A DNA stretch of 64,000 nt from Pleodorina starrii (lineage: Eukaryota > Chlorophyta > Chlorophyceae > Chlamydomonadales > Volvocaceae), in the NCBI GenBank assembly GCA_030267565.1, contig BRXU01000022.1, positions 2,004,001 through 2,068,000 on the forward strand, in the 5' to 3' direction. The number at the start of each line of letters is the position of its first letter. The stretch's first letter is position 1. The notes beneath the pieces were generated by a model. The model was not told the origin of the DNA and ran no database searches. It saw nothing but the letters and a program-made list of their open reading frames with translations. Shown here in pieces: positions 46,911 through 59,472 of this stretch. Made by a program: the position numbers and the translations under genes.

Positions 46911-47273
46911 TTCTTCGGTCTGGTGGGGGGGCTTAAAAGCCCACCTCCCCGAGGCTTTGGCGCGCACATGCTGCACCGTCCGCCTCTGCCAGCCGGCATA
47001 ATATACCCACCCCGAACCCAAAAGGGTTTATTGGGCATTTCAAGTCTCATTCATAACCCCTCAGCCCCAGCCGGATGGTGCCCCTCCCCAATTCGGTTAG
47101 ACACCCCCAATTTAGAGGATTTCTTCGGTCTGGTGGGGGCCGTTAGAGGCTCACTTCCCCGAGGCTTTGGCGCGCACATGCTGCACCGTCTGCCTGTGCC
47201 AGCCGGCATTATATACCCACCCCGAACCCAAAAGGGTTTATTGGGCATTTCCTCGTCGTTCGTAACCCCTCAG
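46911..47273 (-). promoter_or_regulatory. Duplicated TATA-bearing module in satellite unit 1
   Basis: Two direct repeats of about 154 bp (46911-47064 and 47121-47273), 210 bp apart. On the minus strand each contains GGGTATATTATGCC or GGGTATATAATGCC, a good TATA match, preceded by AATAAACCCTTTTGGGTTC. The module lies upstream of the minus-strand open frame ending at 45844. Copies begin at about 51017, 54753, 58489 and 61697. Promoter function is inference. Confidence 0.4.
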
Positions 47274-47905
47274 TCCCCTATGCCGCTACATCAATGGGGG
47301 GGTGTTCAGAAACACGAAGGGTGCGGGTCGGCACTTGCGGTCTGCTTTTTCGGTCTGCAGGCTGCCATTTGTCAAGTCGTTCATTCCAGTGCCGAACCCG
47401 CACCCCCCTTCCCCCCCATTCATCCAGCGGGGCAGGCTCCTGTGCTGAACAATGGCGTTTCCTACCCACTCTCCTCACCCCGCAGCAGTCCCCCTGCCGC
47501 TGCAAACAGCCGCCCTCGATACCGCACACGTGACCAGGGCCCAGACGTGGACCCCAGTCGCCAGCCCGCCACAAACCCTCCAGCCCTGCCGGCTGGGAGC
47601 CCCAGGGGACATCTATGTTCCCCCAAACACGCGCCACGCTGTCACACTCTGTGCCGACACACGCACTAACCGACCTACCGTACCCGTCAACCGCCACGGT
47701 CGCCGTAACCCCGCTGACGTGCGCCATCCGCCCCGCCCGCGGGTCGCATCGGTGTTGGACGGAGTAAGGGCCGCGGCGGTTACGCGAGCCCCCCGCTCCG
47801 GATCTAGTACGAATTGGGGTCATTGCATATGACGTGCGTACCTGGCGGCGAGGGGCTTATGCCGGGGGATGCGGCGTGGGCCTGCAAATGTCTTGGACAG
47901 CGAGC

Positions 47906-49608
47906 GTGACGGCGAGGAGGTGACGGCGAGGAGGCGACGGCGAGGAGGTGACGGCAGTGCAGGTGACGGCGAAGAGGCGACGGCGAGGAGGCGACGGCAG
48001 TGCTGGTGACGGCGAGGAGGTTGACGGCGCGGAGGCGACGGCAGTACCGGTGACGGCGAGGAGGCGGACGGCGAGGAGGCGACGGCAGTACCGGTGACGG
48101 CGAGGAGGCGACGGCAGTGCCGGTGACGGCGAGAAGGTGACGGCCATGAGGCGACGGCAGTGCCGGTGACGGCGAGGAGGTGACGGCAGTGCAGGCGACG
48201 GCGAGGAGGTGACGGCAGTGCAGGTGACGGCCAGGAGGCGACGGCAGTGCCGGTGACGGCGAGGAGGTGACGGAAGTGCAGGCGACGGCGAGGAGGTGAC
48301 GGCAGTGCTGGTGACGGCGAGGAATTTGACGGCGAGGAGGCGACGGCAGTGCTGGTGACGGCGAGGAGGTTGACGGCGAGGAGGCGACGGCAGTACCGGT
48401 GACGGCGAGGAGGCGACGGCGAGGAGGCGACGGCAGTGCCGGAGAAGGTGACGGCGCTGAGGCGACGGCAGTGCCGGTGACGGCGAGGAGGTGACGGCAG
48501 TGCAGGCGACGGCGAGGAGGTGACGGCAGTGCAGGGGACGGCCAGGAGGCGACGGCAGTGCCGGTGACGGCGAGGAGGTGACGGAAGTGCAGGCTACGGC
48601 GAGGAGGTGACGGCAGTGCAGGTGACGGCGAGGAGGTGACGGCGAGGAGGTTGACGGCGAGGAGGTGACGGCAGTGCAGGTGACGGCGAGGAAGTTGACG
48701 GCGAGGAGGCGACGGCAGTACCGGTGACGGCGAGGAAGCGACGGCGAGGAGGCGACGGCAGTGCCGGTGACGGCGAGAGGGTGACAACCATGAGGCGACG
48801 GCAGTGCCGGTGACGGCGAGGAGGTGACGGCAGTGCAGGTGACGGCGAGGAGGCGACGGCAGTGCTGGTGACGGCGAGGAGGTTGACGGCGAGGAGGTGA
48901 CGGCAGTGTTTGCGACGGCGAGGAGGTGACGGCAGTGCAGGTGACGGCGAGGAGGTGACGGCGAGGAGGTTGACGGCGAGGAGTTGACGGCAGTGCAGGT
49001 GACGGCGAGGAGGTGACGGCGAGGAGGCGACGGCGAGGAGGTGACGGCAGTGCAGGTGACGGTGAGGAGTCGACGGTGAAGAGTGACGGCAGTGCCGGTG
49101 ACGGCGAGGAGGCGACGGCGAGGAGGCGACGGCAGTACCGGTGACGGCGAGAAGGTGACGGCCATGGGGCGACGGCAGTGCAGGTGACGGCGAGGAGGTG
49201 ACGGCGAAAAGTGACGGCAGTGCAGGTGACGGCGAGAAGGCGACGTCGAGGAGGTGACGGCAGTGCAGGTGACGGCCAGGAGGCGACGGCAGTGCCGGTG
49301 ACGGCCGTGCAGGTGACGGCGAGAAGGCGACGGCAGGGCAGGTGACGGCGAGTAGGTTGACGGCGAGGAGTTGACGGCAGTGCAGGTGACGGTGAGGAGT
49401 CGACGGTGAAGAGTGACGGCAGTGCCGGTGACTGCGAGGAGGTTGACGGCGAGGAGGCGACGGCAGTACCGGTGACGGCGAGAAGGTTACGGCCATGGGG
49501 CGACGGCAGTGCCGGTGACGGCGAGAAGGTGACTGCCATGAGGCGACGGCAGTACCGGTGACGGCGAGCATGTGACGGCCATGAGGCGACGGCAGTGCCG
49601 GTGACGGT
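47906..49608. repeat. Satellite minisatellite block 2 (about 1.7 kb)
   Basis: Irregular mix of 14-15-bp monomers (GTGACGGCGAGGAG, GTTGACGGCGAGGAG, GTGACGGCAGTGCAG, GCGACGGCAGTACCG) arranged as higher-order blocks. Mixed 14/15-bp lengths rotate the frame, so Pro/Ser-rich minus-strand translations are not meaningful. Confidence 0.95.
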
Positions 49609-49948
49609 GATGATGTTGACGACGCCGCCGGCGGCCTCCGTGTCTTGGACTTGGCGGCGGCGAGCGAGAGCGAGCGGCGGTCGCACAGCGGCGGCGGGGC
49701 CGTCACGCGCCGTCACCGGCGGCAGTCTGCAGGACGGCCGCCGGAGCTCCCGCCTCGATGGGCTCGTCCAGTGCCGTACTGATGAGGCAGGGAGGACGGA
49801 AGGGGTGTGGCTGCGGCGTCGAGGACACAGCCAAGGGAAGGCACGGGGCAGGGGGTTTGTGCAGGTCAGCGGCGGTGCATATCCGTCAGGTGTTGGCGTG
49901 GCTTGCTCCAATAAGCAACCGGGGGTTGCTACGATACTGCAGTGCAGA

Positions 49949-50857
49949 TCAGTCATCGTGGGCAGCCATCGAGGTAGCGGAAAGCGAGCGGAGCGCCATC
50001 TGACGCCAAAGCTGCACCACCGCCGCGTTTCCCAGCAGCACCAGGACATTTCGCAACCCCCATACACATACATCAGCCCCAGGCAGCTCGCCATCCAGAG
50101 GAGCAGGAGAAACGCGGGGCAATGAGTGCCACCGCTTCCGGATGGCAATACCGGCTCTACGGCACCTGCACTCCTTAATGAACGGCGCAAATAAGGCGGC
50201 TACAATGACCCTTAACGCGCTGTTGTGCCTGAAGACCATCTTGCTTTGACCGTCTCCACCCCCGCCGCAGTGCTTATTATCCCAACTTACCCCAGCCACC
50301 TTCCAACCGCTGGTCGGCGCAGCGAGCCTGAACCCGTGCCCATGGCGTATCCGCTCCCCTTCGGCCTCATGGCCACAGCAGGGTTCCCTCCTCGCTCCCA
50401 GCCACAGCAGCCGCCGGCCTCCGGCCTCCGGCGGCGACGGCGGCGAGGGGCTGGGCGGCTCCAGCGACGGCGGCGCGTTCGCCGTCGCCGCCATCTCCGC
50501 CCTGCTGCCGTAAAACCACAGCGGAGGTCCAACCGCGGTCTCCTCGCGTAACCATGCGTGAGCTCCTCGCGTGGGGGCCAGGGCAGGGAAGGGGGGCATC
50601 CAACACGGGGTCAAGGACAAGATTGAGGGGTCAGGGGGAAATAGGAGACGACCACACTCCACCCAGCACTTGAGCCAACCCCCCTGCATCCCGCCATCAC
50701 CACGCCTCGGCAACAGAGGTACGGCACCCGAAGCGGTTTCAGTGTACAGCAGGCGGTACGTGAATGCCGCGACACAGCCTGCGACGACTAGCACAGCACG
50801 CCTAGGGGAAACACAAATGCCTCCCGAGCCCCCCACCCGGACAACGCTAGAAAGCAT
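49949..50857 (-). CDS. Hypothetical ORF in satellite unit 2
   Basis: Same frame as in unit 1, but one extra base near 50916 takes the upstream ATG out of frame. The first in-frame ATG is at 50857, giving 302 residues. Hydrophobic and Pro/Ser segments are kept. Confidence 0.2.
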   Translation of the reverse strand: MLSSVVRVGGSGGICVSPRRAVLVVAGCVAAFTYRLLYTETASGAVPLLPRRGDGGMQGGWLKCWVECGRLLFPPDPSILSLTPCWMPPFPALAPTRGAHAWLREETAVGPPLWFYGSRAEMAATANAPPSLEPPSPSPPSPPEAGGRRLLWLGARREPCCGHEAEGERIRHGHGFRLAAPTSGWKVAGVSWDNKHCGGGGDGQSKMVFRHNSALRVIVAALFAPFIKECRCRRAGIAIRKRWHSLPRVSPAPLDGELPGADVCVWGLRNVLVLLGNAAVVQLWRQMALRSLSATSMAAHDD

Positions 50858-52000
50858 GCAGCAAGCTGACAGCCGGTGCCCAACCCCCAGGACCTGGACA
50901 CATGCACGGGAGGGCCGCCATGTGCTACAGCGGGGAGTCAACCGCAGGGGAGGAGAGCGTCAAGGAAACCCCATCGTTCAGCACAGGATCTGCCCACCAT
51001 CCGACTGGCCTCCACATTCTTCGGTCTGGTGGGGGGGCTTAAAAGCCCACCTCCCCGAGGCTTTGGCGCGCGCATGCTGCACCGTCCGCCTCTGCCAGCC
51101 GGCATAATATACCCACCCCGAACCCAAAAGGGTTTATTGGGCATTTCAAGTCTCATTCATAACCCCTCAGCCCCAGCCGGATGGTGCCCCTCCCCAATTC
51201 GGTTAGACACCCCCAATTTAGAGGATTTCTTCGGTCTGGTGGGGGCCGTTAGAGGCTCACTTCCCCGAGGCTTTGGCGCGCACATGCTGCACCGTCTGCC
51301 TGTGCCAGCCGGCATTATATACCCACCCCGAACCCAAAAGGGTTTATTGGGCATTTCCTCGTCGTTCGTAACCCCTCAGTCCCCTATGCCGCTACATCAA
51401 TGGGGGGGGGTGTTCAGAAACACGAAGGGTGCGGGTCGGCACTTGCGGTCTGCTTTTTCGGTCTGCTGGCTGCCATTTGTCAAGTCGTTCATTCCAGTGC
51501 CGAACCCGCACCCCCCTTCCCCCCCATTGATCCAGCGGGGCAGGCTCCTGTGCTGAACAATGGCGTTTCCCACACGCTCTCCTCACCCGCAGCAGTCCCC
51601 CTGCCGCTGCAAACAGCCGCCCTCGATACCGCACACGTGACCAGGGCCCAGACGTGGACCCCAGTCGCCAGCCCGCCACAAACCCTCCAGCCCTGCCGGC
51701 TGGGAGCCCCAGGGGACATCTATGTTCCCCCAAACACGCGCCACGCTGTCACACTCTGTGCCGACACACGCACTAACCGACCTACCGTACCCGTCAACCG
51801 CCACGGTCGCCGTAACCCCGCTGACGTGCGCCATCCGCCCCGTCCGCGGGTCGCTTCGGTGTTGGACGGAGTAAGAGCCGCGAGCCCCTGCTCCGGATCT
51901 GGTACGAATTGGGGTCATTGCATATGACGTGCGTAGCTGGCGGCGAGTGGCTTATGCCGGGGGATTCGGCGTGGGCCTGCAAATGTCTTGGACAGCGAGC

Positions 52001-53344
52001 GTGACGGCGAGGAGGTGACGGCGAGGAGGCGACGGCGAGGAGGTGACGGCAGTGCAGGTGACGGCGAGGTGGTGACGGCAGTGCAGGTGACGGCGAGGAG
52101 GTGACGGCGAGGAGGTTGACGGCGAGGAGTTGACGGCAGTGCAGGTGACGGCGAGGAGGTGACGGCGAGGAGGCGACGGCAGTACCGGTGACGGCGAGGA
52201 GGCGACGGCGAGGAGGCGACGGCAGTGCCGGTGACGGCGAGAGGGTGACGGCCAATAGGCGACGTCAGTGCCGGTGACGACGAGGAGGTGACGGCAGTGC
52301 AGGTGACGGCGAGGAGGTTGACGGCGAGGAGGTGACGGCAGTGCAGGCGACGGCGAGGAGGTGACGGCAGTGCAGGTGACGGCGAGGAGGTGACGGCGAG
52401 GAGGTTGACGGCGAGGAGTTGACGGCAGTGCAGGTGACGGCGAGGAGGTGACGGCGAGGAGGCGACGGCGAGGAGGTGACGGCAGTGCAGGTGACGGTGA
52501 GGAGTCGACGGTGAAGAGTGACGGCAGTGCAGGTGACGGCGAGGAGGCGACGGCGAGGAGGCGACGGCAGTACCGGTGACGGCGAGAAGGTGACGACGAG
52601 GAGGCGACGGCGAGGAGGTGACGGCAAGGCAGATTACGGCGAGGAGGTTGACGGCGAGGAGTTGACGGCAGTGCAGGTGACGGTGAGGAGTCGACGGTGA
52701 ATAGTGACGGCAGTGCAGGTGACGGCGAGGAGGTTGACGGCGAGGAGGCGACGGCAGTACCGGTGACGGCGAGGAGGTGACGGCAGTGCAGGTGACGGTG
52801 AGGAGTCGACGGTGAAGAGTGACGGCAGTGCCGGTGACGGCGAGGAGGCGACGGCGAGGAGGCGACGGCAGTACCGGTGACGGCGAGAAGGTGACGGCCA
52901 TGGGGCGACGGCAGTGCAGGTGACGGCGAGGAGGTGACGGCGAAAAGTGACGGCAGTGCAGGTGACGGCGAGAAGGCGACGTCGAGGAGGTGACGGCAGT
53001 GCAGGTGACGGCCAGGAGGCGACGGCAGTGCCGGTGACGGCCGTGCAGGTGACGGCGAGAAGGCGACGGCAGGGCAGGTGACGGCGAGTAGGTTGACGGC
53101 GAGGAGTTGACGGCAGTGCAGGTGACGGTGAGGAGTCGACGGTGAAGAGTGACGGCAGTGCCGGTGACTGCGAGGAGGTTGACGGCGAGGAGGCGACGGC
53201 AGTACCGGTGACGGCGAGAAGGTTACGGCCATGGGGCGACGGCAGTGCCGGTGACGGCGAGAAGGTGACTGCCATGAGGCGACGGCAGTACCGGTGACGG
53301 CGAGCATGTGACGGCCATGAGGCGACGGCAGTGCCGGTGACGGT
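52001..53344. repeat. Satellite minisatellite block 3
   Basis: About 1.34 kb of the same monomers. Identical in order to block 4 as far as I could follow. Confidence 0.95.
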
Positions 53345-53684
53345 GATGATGTTGACGACGCCGCCGGCGGCCTCCGTGTCTTGGACTTGGCGGCGGCGAG
53401 CGAGAGCGAGCGGCGGTCGCACAGCGGCGGCGGGGCCGTCACGCGCCGTCACCGGCGGCAGTCTGCAGGACGGCCGCCGGAGCTCCCGCCTCGATGGGCT
53501 CGTCCAGTGCCGTACTGATGAGGCAGGGAGGACGGAAGGGGTGTGGCTGCGGCGTCGAGGACACAGCCAAGGGAAGGCACGGGGCAGGGGGTTTGTGCAG
53601 GTCAGCGGCGGTGCATATCCGTCAGGTGTTGGCGTGGCTTGCTCCAATAAGCAACCGGGGGTTGCTACGATACTGCAGTGCAGA

Positions 53685-54593
53685 TCAGTCATCGTGGGCA
53701 GCCATCGAGGTAGCGGAAAGCGAGCGGAGCGCCATCTGACGCCAAAGCTGCACCACCGCCGCGTTTCCCAGCAGCACCAGGACATTTCGCAACCCCCATA
53801 CACATACATCAGCCCCAGGCAGCTCGCCATCCAGAGGAGCAGGAGAAACGCGGGGCAATGAGTGCCACCGCTTCCGGATGGCAATACCGGCTCTACGGCA
53901 CCTGCACTCCTTAATGAACGGCGCAAATAAGGCGGCTACAATGACCCTTAACGCGCTGTTGTGCCTGAAGACCATCTTGCTTTGACCGTCTCCACCCCCG
54001 CCGCAGTGCTTATTATCCCAACTTACCCCAGCCACCTTCCAACCGCTGGTCGGCGCAGCGAGCCTGAACCCGTGCCCATGGCGTATCCGCTCCCCTTCGG
54101 CCTCATGGCCACAGCAGGGTTCCCTCCTCGCTCCCAGCCACAGCAGCCGCCGGCCTCCGGCCTCCGGCGGCGACGGCGGCGAGGGGCTGGGCGGCTCCAG
54201 CGACGGCGGCGCGTTCGCCGTCGCCGCCATCTCCGCCCTGCTGCCGTAAAACCACAGCGGAGGTCCAACCGCGGTCTCCTCGCGTAACCATGCGTGAGCT
54301 CCTCGCGTGGGGGCCAGGGCAGGGAAGGGGGGCATCCAACACGGGGTCAAGGACAAGATTGAGGGGTCAGGGGGAAATAGGAGACGACCACACTCCACCC
54401 AGCACTTGAGCCAACCCCCCTGCATCCCGCCATCACCACGCCTCGGCAACAGAGGTACGGCACCCGAAGCGGTTTCAGTGTACAGCAGGCGGTACGTGAA
54501 TGCCGCGACACAGCCTGCGACGACTAGCACAGCACGCCTAGGGGAAACACAAATGCCTCCCGAGCCCCCCACCCGGACAACGCTAGAAAGCAT
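53685..54593 (-). CDS. Hypothetical ORF in satellite unit 3
   Basis: Predicted protein identical to the unit 2 frame (302 residues from the internal ATG). Uncertain coding status. Confidence 0.2.
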   Translation of the reverse strand: MLSSVVRVGGSGGICVSPRRAVLVVAGCVAAFTYRLLYTETASGAVPLLPRRGDGGMQGGWLKCWVECGRLLFPPDPSILSLTPCWMPPFPALAPTRGAHAWLREETAVGPPLWFYGSRAEMAATANAPPSLEPPSPSPPSPPEAGGRRLLWLGARREPCCGHEAEGERIRHGHGFRLAAPTSGWKVAGVSWDNKHCGGGGDGQSKMVFRHNSALRVIVAALFAPFIKECRCRRAGIAIRKRWHSLPRVSPAPLDGELPGADVCVWGLRNVLVLLGNAAVVQLWRQMALRSLSATSMAAHDD

Positions 54594-55736
54594 GCAGCAA
54601 GCTGACAGCCGGTGCCCAACCCCCAGGACCTGGACACATGCACGGGAGGGCCGCCATGTGCTACAGCGGGGAGTCAACCGCAGGGGAGGAGAGCGTCAAG
54701 GAAACCCCATCGTTCAGCACAGGATCTGCCCACCATCCGACTGGCCTCCACATTCTTCGGTCTGGTGGGGGGGCTTAAAAGCCCACCTCCCCGAGGCTTT
54801 GGCGCGCGCATGCTGCACCGTCCGCCTCTGCCAGCCGGCATAATATACCCACCCCGAACCCAAAAGGGTTTATTGGGCATTTCAAGTCTCATTCATAACC
54901 CCTCAGCCCCAGCCGGATGGTGCCCCTCCCCAATTCGGTTAGACACCCCCAATTTAGAGGATTTCTTCGGTCTGGTGGGGGCCGTTAGAGGCTCACTTCC
55001 CCGAGGCTTTGGCGCGCACATGCTGCACCGTCTGCCTGTGCCAGCCGGCATTATATACCCACCCCGAACCCAAAAGGGTTTATTGGGCATTTCCTCGTCG
55101 TTCGTAACCCCTCAGTCCCCTATGCCGCTACATCAATGGGGGGGGGTGTTCAGAAACACGAAGGGTGCGGGTCGGCACTTGCGGTCTGCTTTTTCGGTCT
55201 GCTGGCTGCCATTTGTCAAGTCGTTCATTCCAGTGCCGAACCCGCACCCCCCTTCCCCCCCATTGATCCAGCGGGGCAGGCTCCTGTGCTGAACAATGGC
55301 GTTTCCCACACGCTCTCCTCACCCGCAGCAGTCCCCCTGCCGCTGCAAACAGCCGCCCTCGATACCGCACACGTGACCAGGGCCCAGACGTGGACCCCAG
55401 TCGCCAGCCCGCCACAAACCCTCCAGCCCTGCCGGCTGGGAGCCCCAGGGGACATCTATGTTCCCCCAAACACGCGCCACGCTGTCACACTCTGTGCCGA
55501 CACACGCACTAACCGACCTACCGTACCCGTCAACCGCCACGGTCGCCGTAACCCCGCTGACGTGCGCCATCCGCCCCGTCCGCGGGTCGCTTCGGTGTTG
55601 GACGGAGTAAGAGCCGCGAGCCCCTGCTCCGGATCTGGTACGAATTGGGGTCATTGCATATGACGTGCGTAGCTGGCGGCGAGTGGCTTATGCCGGGGGA
55701 TTCGGCGTGGGCCTGCAAATGTCTTGGACAGCGAGC

Positions 55737-57080
55737 GTGACGGCGAGGAGGTGACGGCGAGGAGGCGACGGCGAGGAGGTGACGGCAGTGCAGGTGACGG
55801 CGAGGTGGTGACGGCAGTGCAGGTGACGGCGAGGAGGTGACGGCGAGGAGGTTGACGGCGAGGAGTTGACGGCAGTGCAGGTGACGGCGAGGAGGTGACG
55901 GCGAGGAGGCGACGGCAGTACCGGTGACGGCGAGGAGGCGACGGCGAGGAGGCGACGGCAGTGCCGGTGACGGCGAGAGGGTGACGGCCAATAGGCGACG
56001 TCAGTGCCGGTGACGACGAGGAGGTGACGGCAGTGCAGGTGACGGCGAGGAGGTTGACGGCGAGGAGGTGACGGCAGTGCAGGCGACGGCGAGGAGGTGA
56101 CGGCAGTGCAGGTGACGGCGAGGAGGTGACGGCGAGGAGGTTGACGGCGAGGAGTTGACGGCAGTGCAGGTGACGGCGAGGAGGTGACGGCGAGGAGGCG
56201 ACGGCGAGGAGGTGACGGCAGTGCAGGTGACGGTGAGGAGTCGACGGTGAAGAGTGACGGCAGTGCAGGTGACGGCGAGGAGGCGACGGCGAGGAGGCGA
56301 CGGCAGTACCGGTGACGGCGAGAAGGTGACGACGAGGAGGCGACGGCGAGGAGGTGACGGCAAGGCAGATTACGGCGAGGAGGTTGACGGCGAGGAGTTG
56401 ACGGCAGTGCAGGTGACGGTGAGGAGTCGACGGTGAATAGTGACGGCAGTGCAGGTGACGGCGAGGAGGTTGACGGCGAGGAGGCGACGGCAGTACCGGT
56501 GACGGCGAGGAGGTGACGGCAGTGCAGGTGACGGTGAGGAGTCGACGGTGAAGAGTGACGGCAGTGCCGGTGACGGCGAGGAGGCGACGGCGAGGAGGCG
56601 ACGGCAGTACCGGTGACGGCGAGAAGGTGACGGCCATGGGGCGACGGCAGTGCAGGTGACGGCGAGGAGGTGACGGCGAAAAGTGACGGCAGTGCAGGTG
56701 ACGGCGAGAAGGCGACGTCGAGGAGGTGACGGCAGTGCAGGTGACGGCCAGGAGGCGACGGCAGTGCCGGTGACGGCCGTGCAGGTGACGGCGAGAAGGC
56801 GACGGCAGGGCAGGTGACGGCGAGTAGGTTGACGGCGAGGAGTTGACGGCAGTGCAGGTGACGGTGAGGAGTCGACGGTGAAGAGTGACGGCAGTGCCGG
56901 TGACTGCGAGGAGGTTGACGGCGAGGAGGCGACGGCAGTACCGGTGACGGCGAGAAGGTTACGGCCATGGGGCGACGGCAGTGCCGGTGACGGCGAGAAG
57001 GTGACTGCCATGAGGCGACGGCAGTACCGGTGACGGCGAGCATGTGACGGCCATGAGGCGACGGCAGTGCCGGTGACGGT
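55737..57080. repeat. Satellite minisatellite block 4
   Basis: About 1.34 kb. Same monomer order as block 3, exactly one 3,736-bp period later. Confidence 0.95.
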
Positions 57081-57420
57081 GATGATGTTGACGACGCCGC
57101 CGGCGGCCTCCGTGTCTTGGACTTGGCGGCGGCGAGCGAGAGCGAGCGGCGGTCGCACAGCGGCGGCGGGGCCGTCACGCGCCGTCACCGGCGGCAGTCT
57201 GCAGGACGGCCGCCGGAGCTCCCGCCTCGATGGGCTCGTCCAGTGCCGTACTGATGAGGCAGGGAGGACGGAAGGGGTGTGGCTGCGGCGTCGAGGACAC
57301 AGCCAAGGGAAGGCACGGGGCAGGGGGTTTGTGCAGGTCAGCGGCGGTGCATATCCGTCAGGTGTTGGCGTGGCTTGCTCCAATAAGCAACCGGGGGTTG
57401 CTACGATACTGCAGTGCAGA

Positions 57421-58329
57421 TCAGTCATCGTGGGCAGCCATCGAGGTAGCGGAAAGCGAGCGGAGCGCCATCTGACGCCAAAGCTGCACCACCGCCGCGT
57501 TTCCCAGCAGCACCAGGACATTTCGCAACCCCCATACACATACATCAGCCCCAGGCAGCTCGCCATCCAGAGGAGCAGGAGAAACGCGGGGCAATGAGTG
57601 CCACCGCTTCCGGATGGCAATACCGGCTCTACGGCACCTGCACTCCTTAATGAACGGCGCAAATAAGGCGGCTACAATGACCCTTAACGCGCTGTTGTGC
57701 CTGAAGACCATCTTGCTTTGACCGTCTCCACCCCCGCCGCAGTGCTTATTATCCCAACTTACCCCAGCCACCTTCCAACCGCTGGTCGGCGCAGCGAGCC
57801 TGAACCCGTGCCCATGGCGTATCCGCTCCCCTTCGGCCTCATGGCCACAGCAGGGTTCCCTCCTCGCTCCCAGCCACAGCAGCCGCCGGCCTCCGGCCTC
57901 CGGCGGCGACGGCGGCGAGGGGCTGGGCGGCTCCAGCGACGGCGGCGCGTTCGCCGTCGCCGCCATCTCCGCCCTGCTGCCGTAAAACCACAGCGGAGGT
58001 CCAACCGCGGTCTCCTCGCGTAACCATGCGTGAGCTCCTCGCGTGGGGGCCAGGGCAGGGAAGGGGGGCATCCAACACGGGGTCAAGGACAAGATTGAGG
58101 GGTCAGGGGGAAATAGGAGACGACCACACTCCACCCAGCACTTGAGCCAACCCCCCTGCATCCCGCCATCACCACGCCTCGGCAACAGAGGTACGGCACC
58201 CGAAGCGGTTTCAGTGTACAGCAGGCGGTACGTGAATGCCGCGACACAGCCTGCGACGACTAGCACAGCACGCCTAGGGGAAACACAAATGCCTCCCGAG
58301 CCCCCCACCCGGACAACGCTAGAAAGCAT
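57421..58329 (-). CDS. Hypothetical ORF in satellite unit 4
   Basis: Predicted protein identical to units 2 and 3. Uncertain coding status. Confidence 0.2.
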   Translation of the reverse strand: MLSSVVRVGGSGGICVSPRRAVLVVAGCVAAFTYRLLYTETASGAVPLLPRRGDGGMQGGWLKCWVECGRLLFPPDPSILSLTPCWMPPFPALAPTRGAHAWLREETAVGPPLWFYGSRAEMAATANAPPSLEPPSPSPPSPPEAGGRRLLWLGARREPCCGHEAEGERIRHGHGFRLAAPTSGWKVAGVSWDNKHCGGGGDGQSKMVFRHNSALRVIVAALFAPFIKECRCRRAGIAIRKRWHSLPRVSPAPLDGELPGADVCVWGLRNVLVLLGNAAVVQLWRQMALRSLSATSMAAHDD

Positions 58330-59472
58330 GCAGCAAGCTGACAGCCGGTGCCCAACCCCCAGGACCTGGACACATGCACGGGAGGGCCGCCATGTGCTAC
58401 AGCGGGGAGTCAACCGCAGGGGAGGAGAGCGTCAAGGAAACCCCATCGTTCAGCACAGGATCTGCCCACCATCCGACTGGCCTCCACATTCTTCGGTCTG
58501 GTGGGGGGGCTTAAAAGCCCACCTCCCCGAGGCTTTGGCGCGCGCATGCTGCACCGTCCGCCTCTGCCAGCCGGCATAATATACCCACCCCGAACCCAAA
58601 AGGGTTTATTGGGCATTTCAAGTCTCATTCATAACCCCTCAGCCCCAGCCGGATGGTGCCCCTCCCCAATTCGGTTAGACACCCCCAATTTAGAGGATTT
58701 CTTCGGTCTGGTGGGGGCCGTTAGAGGCTCACTTCCCCGAGGCTTTGGCGCGCACATGCTGCACCGTCTGCCTGTGCCAGCCGGCATTATATACCCACCC
58801 CGAACCCAAAAGGGTTTATTGGGCATTTCCTCGTCGTTCGTAACCCCTCAGTCCCCTATGCTGCTACATCAATGGGGGGGGGTGTTCAGAAACACGAAGG
58901 GTGCGGGTCGGCACTTGCGGTCTGCTTTTTCGGTCTGCTGGCTGCCATTTGTCAAGTCGTTCATTCCAGTGCCGAACCCGCACCCCCCTTCCCCCCCATT
59001 GATCCAGCGGGGCAGGCTCCTGTGCTGAACAATGGCGTTTCCCACACGCTCTCCTCACCCGCAGCAGTCCCCCTGCCGCTGCAAACAGCCGCCCTCGATA
59101 CCGCACACGTGACCAGGGCCCAGACGTGGACCCCAGTCGCCAGCCCGCCACAAACCCTCCAGCCCTGCCGGCTGGGAGCCCCAGGGGACATCTATGTTCC
59201 CCCAAACACGCGCCACGCTGTCACACTCTGTGCCGACACACGCACTAACCGACCTACCGTACCCGTCAACCGCCACGGTCGCCGTAACCCCGCTGACGTG
59301 CGCCATCCGCCCCGTCCGCGGGTCGCTTCGGTGTTGGACGGAGTAAGAGCCGCGAGCCCCTGCTCCGGATCTGGTACGAATTGGGGTCATTGCATATGAC
59401 GTGCGTAGCTGGCGGCGAGTGGCTTATGCCGGGGGATTCGGCGTGGGCCTGCAAATGTCTTGGACAGCGAGC

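Noticed and set aside
46977..47240. tRNA-like or SINE B-box (GGTTCG) in the duplicated module
   Set aside because: The GGTTCG match is partial, no A box lies at a suitable distance, and no cloverleaf can be drawn.
47857..50190. 777-residue minus-strand frame through the satellite, rich in SPSPALPSPPRR
   Set aside because: It looks like a hydroxyproline-rich wall protein, but it starts without ATG, most of it is 14/15-bp minisatellite, and equivalent long frames exist in other phases.
49949..50941. 330-residue version of the satellite ORF starting at 50941
   Set aside because: The first codon there is TTG, not ATG; the first in-frame ATG is at 50857, so only the shorter form is listed.
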